64,000 bases of DNA from positions 85,227 through 149,226 of the forward strand of contig DAITAA010000004.1 of assembly GCA_036824505.1 (NCBI GenBank). Direction: 5' to 3'. Each line of letters starts with the position of its first letter. Within the stretch, counting starts at the first letter, position 1. This document shows, piece by piece, positions 43,242 through 51,218 of the stretch. The notes below the pieces were generated by a model. The model had not been told where the DNA came from and did not search any database. It was given only the letters and a program-made list of their open reading frames with translations. A program made the translations under genes and the position numbers. The DNA is from SCUD01 sp036824505. Lineage in GTDB: Bacteria; Pseudomonadota; Gammaproteobacteria; Steroidobacterales; Steroidobacteraceae.

Positions 43242-44179
43242 TGAATCGCATCCTGATCATTGCGGAGCATGCGGACGGCAAGCTCAATGCGGCGGTCGCC
43301 AAGTGCGTCAGCTGTGCGGCCAGCGTTCCGGACGCGGAAATCACGATCGCCGTGCTGGCAAGAGCTGGCACCGCCGTCGCGCAGGCGGCCGCGGCCGTCG
43401 CCGGCGTCGCGCGTGTGTTGCTCGTGGATCACCCTGCCAATGAGCCGGCGCTCGCCGCTGTGCTGGCACCACAGGTTGCGCGCCTGGCGGAGGGTTACAG
43501 CCACGTGTTCGGTCCATCCAGCACATTCGGCAAGGACCTGATGCCGCGCGTCGCCGCACTGCTCGATGTGGCGCAAGTGAGCGACGTCATGAGCGTCGAG
43601 TCCGCCCGGCGCTTCCGCAGGCCGGTTTACGCCGGCAATGCCATCGTCACCGTCGAAGCGGCCGCCGACCGGCCTATCGTCGCGACCGTGCGGGTCGCCT
43701 CATGGCAGGCAGCGGGTGCCGGCGGAAGTGCTCCGGTCGAGCCGGTCGGGCTCGACATTCCCCTGCCGACTCATACGCGCTTCGTGTCGGTGACCGCCGC
43801 CAGAAGCGATCGTCCGGATCTGCAGACCGCGGCACGGGTGGTCTCGGGCGGGCGGGCCCTCGGCAGCGCCGAGAACTTCGCGCTGATCCAGCGACTTGCG
43901 GATCGCATCGGCGCAGCCATCGGCGCCTCTCGGGCAGCGGTGGACGCTGGCTATGCGCCAAACGAGTTGCAGGTCGGGCAGACCGGCAAGATCATTGCGC
44001 CCGAGCTTTACATCGCCATCGGCATCAGCGGCGCTATACAGCACCTGACAGGCATCAAGGATGCGCGGACCATCGTCGCGATCAACAAGGACGCCGAAGC
44101 GCCGATATTCGAAATCGCGGATTACGGTCTGGTCGGCGACCTGTTCACCCTGATCCCGGAACTGGAGAAAAATCTATAG
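43241..44179 (+). CDS. etfA: Electron transfer flavoprotein alpha subunit
   Basis: 312 residues. The N-terminal Rossmann-like half is followed by the FAD-binding C-terminal domain with ARVVSGGRALGSAENFALIQ, QVGQTGKIIAPELYIAIGIS, GAIQHLTGIKDARTIVAIN and DAEAPIFEIADYGLVGDLF. All canonical FAD contacts (SGGR, GQTGK, SGAIQH, N.D..AP) are visible. Cotranscribed with etfB. Its last 35 bases overlap the convergent MAPEG gene. Confidence 0.95.
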   Translation: MNRILIIAEHADGKLNAAVAKCVSCAASVPDAEITIAVLARAGTAVAQAAAAVAGVARVLLVDHPANEPALAAVLAPQVARLAEGYSHVFGPSSTFGKDLMPRVAALLDVAQVSDVMSVESARRFRRPVYAGNAIVTVEAAADRPIVATVRVASWQAAGAGGSAPVEPVGLDIPLPTHTRFVSVTAARSDRPDLQTAARVVSGGRALGSAENFALIQRLADRIGAAIGASRAAVDAGYAPNELQVGQTGKIIAPELYIAIGISGAIQHLTGIKDARTIVAINKDAEAPIFEIADYGLVGDLFTLIPELEKNL

Positions 44180-44561
44180 CTGTGAACAACAGCCATAGCG
44201 ACAGGCCGATCATGACAAGCCAGGTGCCTGCCGTGCCGTAAAAGCGCCCGAATGTCCTGCCGGGACTGCGGGACAGCCCCCAGGCATGCAGCAACCGGCT
44301 GGTGACGAGCACGATGCCCGCAGCATGCACTGCGCCGATCGGCAGACCCGAAAGTTCGCTCAATACGAGCAGGACGACCGCGAGCGGCACATATTCCGCA
44401 AAATTGGCCTGGACGCGCACCGCCTGATGCATGCCTTCGTCGTCGCCCACGCCCAGGCCCACGCGATATCGCCGCCGCGCCAGGACCACATTCACTGACA
44501 GGGCGATCAGCAGCAGCCCCAGCAGCGCCGCATAAAGGATCGAAGGCGTGTTGACGATCAT
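44145..44561 (-). CDS. MAPEG-family membrane protein
   Basis: 138 residues with four hydrophobic helices. The family motif is present: EGMHQAVRVQANFAEYVPLA (about 42-61), followed by HAAGIVLVTSRLLHAWGLSR. MAPEG proteins are small glutathione-linked or eicosanoid-type membrane enzymes; bacterial members are mostly of unknown activity. Its ATG overlaps the peroxiredoxin stop (ATGA), so the two are coupled and may share a thiol-redox theme. The 3' end overlaps etfA on the other strand. Confidence 0.85.
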   Translation of the reverse strand: MIVNTPSILYAALLGLLLIALSVNVVLARRRYRVGLGVGDDEGMHQAVRVQANFAEYVPLAVVLLVLSELSGLPIGAVHAAGIVLVTSRLLHAWGLSRSPGRTFGRFYGTAGTWLVMIGLSLWLLFTAIDFSPVPGSG

Positions 44562-45040
44562 GTCAATTGCCCCAGCACGTACTCGGCGCTCGAAACCTTG
44601 AACTCACCCGGCGCCTCGACATGCACCTGTTTCACGATGCCGTCCTCGATCACGAGCGCAAATCGCTGGCCACGCATTCCCATGCCATAGCCACGTGCAT
44701 CGAGTTCCAGACCGAGCGCGCGCGTGTAGTCGCCATTGCCGTCCGCCGCCATGACGATCGCATCCCCGACATTGGCCGCACGGCCCCAGGCGTCCATCAC
44801 GAAAACGTCGTTGACCGCCAGGCAAACCAGCTTGACACCCTTGGCCCGAAACGCGCCGGCCTGCTGGATAAATCCCGGCAGGTGCTTCGCGTTGCAGGTC
44901 GGTGTGAAGGCACCAGGCACCGAGAAGAGCACGACCCGACCCATGCCAAGCAGCTTCTCCGCCGTGACATTCATCGGCCCATCCTTGTCCATCAACCTCA
45001 ACTTCCCTTCCGGAATGGGATCTCCCGCCTTGATCGTCAT
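44558..45040 (-). CDS. Peroxiredoxin, Prx5 type
   Basis: 160 residues. It reduces hydrogen or alkyl peroxides. The peroxidatic Cys is in SVPGAFTPTCNAKHLPGF (about 40-57), the Prx5 signature. VNDVFVMDAWGRAANVGDAI and GMGMRGQRFALVIEDGIV are also typical. A further Cys (KLVCLAVND, about 73) is not the usual resolving position, so it may be a 1-Cys or glutaredoxin/GSH-reduced enzyme. It is downstream of a terminator hairpin and upstream of the MAPEG gene in an operon. Confidence 0.9.
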   Translation of the reverse strand: MTIKAGDPIPEGKLRLMDKDGPMNVTAEKLLGMGRVVLFSVPGAFTPTCNAKHLPGFIQQAGAFRAKGVKLVCLAVNDVFVMDAWGRAANVGDAIVMAADGNGDYTRALGLELDARGYGMGMRGQRFALVIEDGIVKQVHVEAPGEFKVSSAEYVLGQLT

Positions 45041-45075
45041 TTCTTGCTCATCTCCGTGTTGGCCAGGCCCCGCGG

Positions 45076-45120
45076 ATTGTATACGCAAAACGGCCGCGGC
45101 GATTTCGCGCCACGGCCGTT
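45076..45120 (-). terminator. Terminator after the TPR genes, with a peroxiredoxin promoter just beyond
   Basis: On the minus strand AACGGCCG.GGCG pairs with CGCC.CGGCCGTT across a CGAAAT loop (45089-45120), then TTTT. It lies 24 bases past the TPR stop. Immediately downstream, TACAAT (45081-45076) could be the -10 of the peroxiredoxin-MAPEG operon; its -35 is unclear. Confidence 0.55.
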
Positions 45121-45143
45121 GCCGCAACCGGTCGCGTGCTGAG

Positions 45144-46406
45144 TCAGGCGGCGGTCGAACTCCACAGGTCCGCAACACCCCGGATCTTCTCGTTGGCAGC
45201 CGCGGCAGCCTTGAAAGCATTCTTCGCATCGGCCGGCTTCTTCGTTTCAACCAGCGCAATGCCAAGCAGCATGTTGAGGTCGTCGGCGCGTCGCAACTTG
45301 CCCTCAATGATGCCGCGTTTGCCAGCTTCGGTCGCCTTCGCGTAATTCTTGAGCGTGAAGTACGCTGTCGCGAGCTTGGCCTCGGCTTCGCCGTTCTTGG
45401 TCGCGATCGTTTCACGCTCGAGCTGCGCCAGACCCGCTTTAAGCCGCTCAACCTGCGACCTGGAATCTGCCAGCAGCCGGTTGTTGCGATCGTCCTTCTT
45501 GATCGCCCCGCTTGCCATGCCCTTTTCGAGCATCGCGACCGCCTCGCCCGGGCTCGCAAGGTCTAGCGCCACCTCGGCGTACTTGGCGTAGTGATCAGCG
45601 GACAGCAAACCGCGAGACGCGCCAAGGCGATAGATGTTGACCATGACCACCGGGTCTTTCTTCGAGTCCACCTCGTAGACGCTGGCCAGCTGCTTGAAGA
45701 CGCTGGCCTTCGGCGTGACCGCCATCAGCCGGTGCAGGGTCTCAACGCGCTTGGCTTCGTTCTTGGTCTCGTGGTACGCAGTGTTGAGGCCTTCGAGGAG
45801 TTTGCCGACGGTGGCGGCGGACTTGCCTGCTCTTTGCGAGGCGGAGACGGCCTTCTCCAGCGTCGTTGTCGCCGCGCGGTAATCGCGCAATGCAATCTGT
45901 GAATTCCCCATGAGGATCAAGTCATCGGCGCTTGCCGAGCCCTGGGTGGCAATCAGCTTGTCGAATGCGGCAACGGCACCGCGATAGTCGCCGAGTGCGT
46001 AATGCGTCGTCGCCTTCAGCCGCAGCTTGCGAATCAGCTCGGCGCCGGTCACGCGGCCAGTCGCCAGACGTTCATCAACGGTCTGCAGGACCAGCTTGTA
46101 GTCCTTGACGTTGCTCGCCGCATAAATCAGGTACTCATTGACCGCCTGCTCTTCCGGTGCGGACAGCGGGAGGGGACCCCTGACCTTGGCTTCCTTCAGC
46201 ACGCGGATCGCCTCCGCGAAATTGCCTTTGTTGCCGGCTTCCTGCGCAGCCTTGACCCGGTCCGCGGTCTCCTTGTGCCAGCCGCCGGCTGTCTGGGCCT
46301 GGGCAATTGCCGCCGAGGGCAGCGTAATCGCAACGATGCCAGCCAGCGGAATTGCGACAGTGGCTGCAATCAGGCTGGCACGAAGTGTCGGAATCTTGAG
46401 CATCAT
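45144..46406 (-). CDS. Exported tetratricopeptide-repeat protein (paralogue A)
   Basis: 420 residues. The signal peptide (AATVAIPLAGIVAITLPSAA, cleaved near AIAQAQ) is followed by helix pairs of TPR type: AAQEAGNKGNFAEAIRVLKE, THYALGDYRGAVAAFDKLIA, LDLASPGEAVAMLEKGMASG, KLATAYFTLKNYAKATEAGK and LNMLLGIALVETKKPADAKN. It is likely a periplasmic scaffold; no catalytic motif. It shares the SPGEAV..LE.GM and LLG.AL blocks with the gene 12 bases upstream, so the pair is a tandem duplication. Neighbouring ExbB/D and TonB suggest a link to energised outer-membrane transport. Confidence 0.8.
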   Translation of the reverse strand: MMLKIPTLRASLIAATVAIPLAGIVAITLPSAAIAQAQTAGGWHKETADRVKAAQEAGNKGNFAEAIRVLKEAKVRGPLPLSAPEEQAVNEYLIYAASNVKDYKLVLQTVDERLATGRVTGAELIRKLRLKATTHYALGDYRGAVAAFDKLIATQGSASADDLILMGNSQIALRDYRAATTTLEKAVSASQRAGKSAATVGKLLEGLNTAYHETKNEAKRVETLHRLMAVTPKASVFKQLASVYEVDSKKDPVVMVNIYRLGASRGLLSADHYAKYAEVALDLASPGEAVAMLEKGMASGAIKKDDRNNRLLADSRSQVERLKAGLAQLERETIATKNGEAEAKLATAYFTLKNYAKATEAGKRGIIEGKLRRADDLNMLLGIALVETKKPADAKNAFKAAAAANEKIRGVADLWSSTAA

Positions 46407-46418
46407 TCCTCCCCTGCC

Positions 46419-47777
46419 TCAGCCGCCCGTCGGGGCCGCTTCCGCGCGTCCCGCGAGCGTCAACCAAAGGTGCGCAATACGCGCCATGTAGGTATCGGAG
46501 CCTGCTGCGCCGGCGGCCGCCTCGAAGGCAGCCTTCGCTTCATCGCGGCGACCCAGTTCCAGGAGCGCTGCACCCAGCAGCAGATTCGCGTCGTCGAGCC
46601 GCGTGACGCCGCCCTTGGCAATCCCGAGCCGCACCATCTCGACGGCTTTATCGTAGTCACCCGTGCTGTAGTAGCCGAGGCCGACTTTGACGGCGACTTC
46701 ACCTTTCGGATTCTTGGCGGCGGCTGTCGATTCGCCCGGAAGACTCTTGCGGTCGAGGGCTATGGCGGCCCTGGCTTCCTGCAAGGTTGCCTGATTGCTG
46801 CCTGCACTCGGCACAATTCCTTCCTTCATGCCGCGCTCGAGACTCCTGACAGCCTCACCCGGACTGCCAGCGACAAGCGCCGTATCGGCATAACCCAGGT
46901 AGCCACCCACCGTCGCGAGTCCGCCCTTGGGATCCGCCACTGCGACACGATAGGCGTTCAACATGACCGTCCGGTCGTCATGGCTCTCGGTCTGATAGAC
47001 GGCAACGATGCGACTGTAGTATTCCTTGTTCGGATAGTACCCGACCAGCGCTTCAAGATTGTCAAGGCGACCTTTCTGGTCCTTCAGCTCGACGTAGCAA
47101 CGGTCGCGCAGCTGGAACCATGGCTCCTCGGGTTGCGCGCCATGACTCTTGGCAACGTCAATGGCCTTGCCAAGCCACTGCGCCGCTTCGGCGTAGTTTG
47201 TACTCTGAAGGTAGAGTTTTCCGAGGGTCTGGAGTTCCTCGGGTTCCGCATCCGGCGTCACATCGATGAACTGCCGGTAATGCAGAACCGTCTTTTCGCG
47301 GTCCTTCTTGCCGTTGTAGTACGCGGCCAGCTGCTGGTGCATCGGCCCGATCTGATCGGGCGTCGCGTATCCCTTGTCGAGGTAGTTTTCGATGGCAGCC
47401 GTGAAACCATCGGTGTCGCCCGTGGCCTGCGTCGCCTGCAGCCGCCAGGTCGCGATGACCTTCAGGTCATCCGGGGTCAGCCCCGGCAGAGCGTCCAGTG
47501 CCGGCAGCGCGGCGATTACCTCAGCCCACTTCTTTTCGTTGACCGACTTCTGGACCTTGGGAGCCTCCTTCCGGAACGCAGGGCTGAAATCGGCACCGGG
47601 CGCCACTTCCTCAGTTTTCTTGTTCTTCGAGTCCTTGTTTGCGGCCTTCCCGGCCTGCGACTGATCGGGGGACGCCGATCCGTACTGCGCCAGCGCGGCG
47701 GCAGGCAAAGCCGCCGCAAGCACGGTCGCCGAAACCGTTGCAATGATCCATTGCGCGCTGTGAATCTGACGCTTCAT
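46419..47777 (-). CDS. Exported tetratricopeptide-repeat protein (paralogue B)
   Basis: 452 residues with an N-terminal signal (IIATVSATVLAAALPAAALA). A Lys/Ser-rich linker is followed by TPR-like helices: NEKKWAEVIAALPALDALPG, QLAAYYNGKKDREKTVLHYR, LGKLYLQSTNYAEAAQWLGK, ALVAGSPGEAVRSLERGMKE, VGLGYYSTGDYDKAVEMVRL and LLGAALLELGRRDEAKAAFE. It is probably periplasmic. It resembles its downstream neighbour most strongly in the last third. Upstream of it is the exbD terminator, so it starts its own transcription unit. Confidence 0.8.
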   Translation of the reverse strand: MKRQIHSAQWIIATVSATVLAAALPAAALAQYGSASPDQSQAGKAANKDSKNKKTEEVAPGADFSPAFRKEAPKVQKSVNEKKWAEVIAALPALDALPGLTPDDLKVIATWRLQATQATGDTDGFTAAIENYLDKGYATPDQIGPMHQQLAAYYNGKKDREKTVLHYRQFIDVTPDAEPEELQTLGKLYLQSTNYAEAAQWLGKAIDVAKSHGAQPEEPWFQLRDRCYVELKDQKGRLDNLEALVGYYPNKEYYSRIVAVYQTESHDDRTVMLNAYRVAVADPKGGLATVGGYLGYADTALVAGSPGEAVRSLERGMKEGIVPSAGSNQATLQEARAAIALDRKSLPGESTAAAKNPKGEVAVKVGLGYYSTGDYDKAVEMVRLGIAKGGVTRLDDANLLLGAALLELGRRDEAKAAFEAAAGAAGSDTYMARIAHLWLTLAGRAEAAPTGG

Positions 47778-47953
47778 TGGCCCCCACCTCGAATCGCCAC
47801 CTGCGGGGCTGTCCCGCGAGGGCGCGTTTATAACCCAAAACCCGCCCGGCTGTCTCGCCGCCGGCCTGTCAAGTGGACTGCTGCCGGGCCGCCAGGTTCC
47901 GGCGTCTGAAATATGTCCGTTTGTTCAGCCTGCATTCAGCAGCAATGCCCGCC

Positions 47954-47983
47954 AAAAAACGGGGCCCGCCATGGCGGGCCCCG
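47954..47983 (-). terminator. Strong intrinsic terminator after exbD
   Basis: A perfect 24-base palindrome (CGGGGCCCGCC, AT, GGCGGGCCCCG; 47960-47983) is followed on the minus strand by six T (47959-47954). It ends the exbB-exbD transcript 32 bases after the stop and separates it from the TPR genes. The rest of the 237-base gap holds no visible gene. Confidence 0.85.
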
Positions 47984-48014
47984 TGCTGTCATCCTGCCTG
48001 CGCCCACGGCGCGG

Positions 48015-48431
48015 TCACTGGCCCTTCGGCCGTTCCGCGATGAAGCCAACCTTGCGCATGCCGCCACGCTGCAGGACGAACAGGGTGTCGGCGACGTACT
48101 CGTAGCGTGCCCGCTTATCAGCGCGGATATGGACTTCCGGCTGCGGATCCTTGACAGCCTCCTGGAGCACGTAATTCAGCAAGGCATTTTTGTCGACTCC
48201 GTTGTCGTTCCAGTAGATCGTGCCGTCGAAGTCAATGGAAAGATTGATGTTCTCCGGCTTGGTCTCGGTCGGCTTGTTGACCTCCTTGGGGAGGTCGATC
48301 TTCACGGCATGGATCATCACCGGCACCGTGATGATCATGATGATCAGCAGCACGAGCATGACGTCGACGAGCGGAATGACGTTCGGCGCCACCATCGGCT
48401 CGTCTTCGTCATGACCAACTGCAATAGCCAT
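48015..48431 (-). CDS. exbD: Biopolymer transport protein ExbD
   Basis: 138 residues: a short cytoplasmic N-terminus, one membrane helix with the proton-path Asp (APNVIPLVDVMLVLLIIMII, about 15-34), and a periplasmic domain with VHIRADKRARYEYVADTLFV. It forms the ExbB-ExbD proton channel that powers TonB. ATG follows the exbB stop by 3 bases. Assignment is firm from topology, Asp motif and neighbour, although TolR/MotB-like relatives share the fold. Confidence 0.9.
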   Translation of the reverse strand: MAIAVGHDEDEPMVAPNVIPLVDVMLVLLIIMIITVPVMIHAVKIDLPKEVNKPTETKPENINLSIDFDGTIYWNDNGVDKNALLNYVLQEAVKDPQPEVHIRADKRARYEYVADTLFVLQRGGMRKVGFIAERPKGQ

Positions 48432-48434
48432 CGT

Positions 48435-49139
48435 CTACTTCCCGGAAACCCGCGAGCCGGCGAGCAGCGCAGCCTGGACGTCGTGCGCGAAATAATTCGC
48501 GCGTTCCATCAGACCCTTGTTGCCGCGCAGCAGGCCGTTGAAGCCGAGCACCGCAGGCACCGCGACGGCGAGACCCATCGCGGTCATGATCAGCGCCTCG
48601 CCGATCGGGCCCGCCACCTTGTCCAGTGACGCCTGGCCCGCGATCGAGATGCTGATCAGCGCGTGGTAGATGCCCCATACCGTGCCGAACAGTCCCACGA
48701 ATGGCGAGGTGGCACCGACCGACGCGAGCACCACCATGCCACTCTGCAGACTCGACTGCAGCATGTCGGTGCGCCGCTGGATGTGCGACTGCACCCACTC
48801 CGGCAGCGCGATCCCGCTCGTGATGTCACGCGCCGTGCTCTTGCGATGGTGCTCAACGGCCATGAGGCCGTCTTGGGCAATATCGCGGAAGGGATTGATC
48901 TTGCCCTTCAACTTGGCGATTCCTTCCGGCATCGAACCAGCCGAGAAGAAATTCTTTTCCGCCTCAGTCGCTGCTTTCCTGAGCGCGCGCTGGTCCAGCC
49001 ACTTGTTGATCATTACCAGCCATGACCAAAGCGACATTACGATGAGGATGACGAACACGCCCTTGCCGACATAGTCGCTCTGGGTCCAGAGCGCCTGGAT
49101 GCCGTAAGGATTTTCGGTCATACCGGTTTCAGCGGCCAT
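48435..49139 (-). CDS. exbB: Biopolymer transport protein ExbB (MotA/TolQ/ExbB family)
   Basis: 234 residues with three membrane segments: GVFVILIVMSLWSWLVMINK, then the conserved core SGMVVLASVGATSPFVGLFG and TVWGIYHALISIS, and GEALIMTAMGLAVAVPAVLG. These are the ExbB/TolQ signature helices lining the proton channel. It is the first gene of an exbB-exbD unit, with a perfect -10 about 20 bases upstream. tonB lies upstream on the same strand. Confidence 0.92.
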   Translation of the reverse strand: MAAETGMTENPYGIQALWTQSDYVGKGVFVILIVMSLWSWLVMINKWLDQRALRKAATEAEKNFFSAGSMPEGIAKLKGKINPFRDIAQDGLMAVEHHRKSTARDITSGIALPEWVQSHIQRRTDMLQSSLQSGMVVLASVGATSPFVGLFGTVWGIYHALISISIAGQASLDKVAGPIGEALIMTAMGLAVAVPAVLGFNGLLRGNKGLMERANYFAHDVQAALLAGSRVSGK

Positions 49140-49158
49140 TCTGCAGTCCCTCTAACAG

Positions 49159-49164
49159 ATTATA
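49159..49164 (-). promoter_or_regulatory. exbB promoter -10 (TATAAT)
   Basis: A perfect TATAAT reads on the minus strand 20-25 bases before the exbB ATG, in the 94-base tonB-exbB gap. The hexamer 17 bases upstream (GTCGGG) is a poor -35, so an activator or an extended element may be needed. The leader would be very short. Confidence 0.45.
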
Positions 49165-49233
49165 GTTTTCCGGATCCTCGCGCCCGACCCACTCGGTGTC
49201 GCCATTTCCCGGTCCTTGACGATTGCTGCTGCG

Positions 49234-49866
49234 TCACTCCAGCTTGAATACGATTGGCAGCGTGGCCTGCGCCTCGACGGGCTGGCCATCGCGCTTTCCT
49301 GGTTCGAAAGGCAACCTGCGGACCACGCATTCGGCGGCGCCATCGAGCCTCTCGAATCCACTGCTCTGCGAAACCGTCATCGCCCCCGCCTTGCCGCCTG
49401 CATCGATGGTGATGGTCACGACCACGCGACCTTCCTCGTTCAGGCGGCGCGAAGCCGACGGATAGCAGGCATTGATCGCCGCGCTAATGCGGTCGCCTTT
49501 CGCCTTGATCCTCGGGGGTGTTATCTGTACCTGGCGCGCCGGCGCAGTCTGAGCACGCTGGGGCTGAGCCTCTCGCACCTGGGCCGTGATTGCCGATGAC
49601 GGCCCCTCAAACGCCGGCAGGTCGATCAGTGGAGGCGGCACCACCGGCGGCGGCACGTCAAGCGGCGGTGGCGGCGGTGGCTCGTCCGGATTCTCGGGTG
49701 GCGGCGGTGGCGGCGGCAGATCGATGATCGAAAAATCTTCGGCCAGCTGCATCCCGGCACGCACAAGCCCGGCCTTCAAGGCCAGGAAGAAACCAAAGTG
49801 CAGAACGATAATCGCGGCAAAAACGGCCGCCCGACGCGATACCCCTGCCGAATACATGTTCGCCAT
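49234..49866 (-). CDS. tonB: Energy transducer TonB
   Basis: 210 residues. The N-terminal membrane anchor (RAAVFAAIIVLHFGFFLALK) is followed by a Pro-rich periplasmic spacer with repeated PPPPPP and PPPPPPLDVPPPVVPPPL (about 49-80). The TonB C-terminal domain is ASRRLNEEGRVVVTITIDAG ... SSGFERLDGAAECVVRRLPF ... LPIVFKLE. It links the ExbBD motor to TonB-dependent receptors. Starts ATG; same strand as exbB-exbD but separated by a promoter. Confidence 0.9.
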   Translation of the reverse strand: MANMYSAGVSRRAAVFAAIIVLHFGFFLALKAGLVRAGMQLAEDFSIIDLPPPPPPPENPDEPPPPPPLDVPPPVVPPPLIDLPAFEGPSSAITAQVREAQPQRAQTAPARQVQITPPRIKAKGDRISAAINACYPSASRRLNEEGRVVVTITIDAGGKAGAMTVSQSSGFERLDGAAECVVRRLPFEPGKRDGQPVEAQATLPIVFKLE

Positions 49867-50052
49867 ACCAGCCCCGGATCCCCCTGGTCTTCTTGCCGGT
49901 TGCGCAAGCCCGAAATGCGAGCCGTTACTCCGTCAGAATTCTTGGTCGACACAGGAACCCGCATCCGCGCTTTCCTGCACGGCCACCTTAACGGCTGGCC
50001 CGTGTGACTGCAAGCGGCGACCCTCCTGCCGGTGGTTTCGCCCGGAATGCAA

Positions 50053-50283
50053 TCAGTCCAGCCGGAAGGCAACCGGCAACAGCACCTCGGTCACGACTGC
50101 GCGGCCATCCTCGCGACCCACATTGAATTTCAGCCTGTCCAGCAGGCACTGCGCGCCAGCGTTCAGGCGCGGGAAACCGCTGTTGCGAGCCATTCGCCAG
50201 GACAGCACCTGCCCGCGCGTGCCGATCACCACTGCCAGCGACATGCGGCCCTGCAGGCTTGCCGCCATTCCCTCCGCGGGCAA
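50053..50283 (-). CDS. Stand-alone TonB C-terminal-domain fragment
   Basis: About 71-76 residues that align with the last 70 of the neighbouring TonB: MSLAVVIGTRGQVLSWRMAR, then NSGFPRLNAGAQCLLDRLKF and LLPVAFRLD. It lacks the membrane anchor and Pro-rich spacer. A TAG stop lies in frame 15 bases upstream of the TTG at 50283; ATG 50268 is an alternative start with GGAGGG too close. It may be a decayed duplicate or a small domain protein. I call it a CDS with low confidence. Confidence 0.4.
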   Translation of the reverse strand: MPAEGMAASLQGRMSLAVVIGTRGQVLSWRMARNSGFPRLNAGAQCLLDRLKFNVGREDGRAVVTEVLLPVAFRLD

Positions 50284-50327
50284 TCGCTGCCCTTGCCACT
50301 ATTAACGGATGCCCGACCGCAATCGGG

Positions 50328-51218
50328 TCAAGGAGGACCCAGACTGCTGGAACCCGTGACCTTGGCCTCGCGCCAGACGATGACGGCTACGCCGGTCAGG
50401 GTCATCACGCCTCCGATGATCATTCGCCAGTCCAGCACGTCGCCCAGCAGTAGCACGACAAATGCGACGCTGAACACCGGACTCAGCACCGTCAGCGGTG
50501 CGACGCTGGAAACCGGATAGCGGTGCACCAGCCTGAAGTAAGCCGTGTGCGCAAAGAGGCTGGCGAACAGCGCCGAATAAAGCACCGAACCGGCGCCGGC
50601 CATGTCGATATTGCGCAGGCTGGCGACCTGCCCAGCCTCCAGCCACATCGACGCAAGCAAGAGTACCGGCAGGCTTCCCCAGGAAAGCCATGCCTGCAGT
50701 TCCAGCGCATCCAGGTCGCGGACGCGCTTGATCGCGACGAGCCCAATGGCGCCTATGAAGGCCGCGAGCACGATCAGGGCGAGGCCCTGCCAGGACTGGA
50801 TGACCGCCGGGTTGAATCCGAGCACGACGACGCCGGCGAATGAGAGCGCAATGCCGAGCGACCGGCGCCAGTGGATGCGCTCGCCGAGCATGACAACCGA
50901 CAGAAGTGTTGCAAACGGTATACCGAGCTGCCCGGCAATGGCCACCGAAGACATATTTCCGGACAGCGCCACACCCGTGTACATGATCGCAAATTGCAGG
51001 CCGCCGCCGAAGATCGCCGCGATCAGCAACCAGCGCATTTCGCCGCGCCGGACGCGCAACCAGGGCAGCACCGCAATTCCGACGATCAGAAACCGCAGGA
51101 AACCGGAAAATATCGGCGGAAACCGTTCGACGCCGACCTTGATTGCGACGAGATTGAAACCCCAGACCGCGTTGATCAGCACCAGCTGCGTGAAATGTCG
51201 CCGGCTGACCTCGGTCAT
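50328..51218 (-). CDS. EamA/DMT-superfamily permease
   Basis: 296 residues, ten helices in two EamA repeats. Features: LVLINAVWGFNLVAIKVGVE at the N-terminus, SGNMSSVAIAGQLGIPFATL and ERIHWRRSLGIALSFAGVVV at the end of repeat one, and HTAYFRLVHRYPVSSVAPLT with GVMTLTGVAVIVWRE at the end. Such carriers export amino acids or other metabolites; the substrate is not evident. ATG overlaps the lysA stop (ATGA), so the two are coupled; export of lysine-related compounds is a guess. Confidence 0.85.
   Translation of the reverse strand: MTEVSRRHFTQLVLINAVWGFNLVAIKVGVERFPPIFSGFLRFLIVGIAVLPWLRVRRGEMRWLLIAAIFGGGLQFAIMYTGVALSGNMSSVAIAGQLGIPFATLLSVVMLGERIHWRRSLGIALSFAGVVVLGFNPAVIQSWQGLALIVLAAFIGAIGLVAIKRVRDLDALELQAWLSWGSLPVLLLASMWLEAGQVASLRNIDMAGAGSVLYSALFASLFAHTAYFRLVHRYPVSSVAPLTVLSPVFSVAFVVLLLGDVLDWRMIIGGVMTLTGVAVIVWREAKVTGSSSLGPP

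Noticed and set aside
46002..47909. A 635-codon open frame on the plus strand opposite the TPR genes
   Set aside because: It is antisense to two genes with signal peptides and TPR repeats, its Arg/Gly-rich translation has no recognisable motif, and such frames are common in high-GC DNA.
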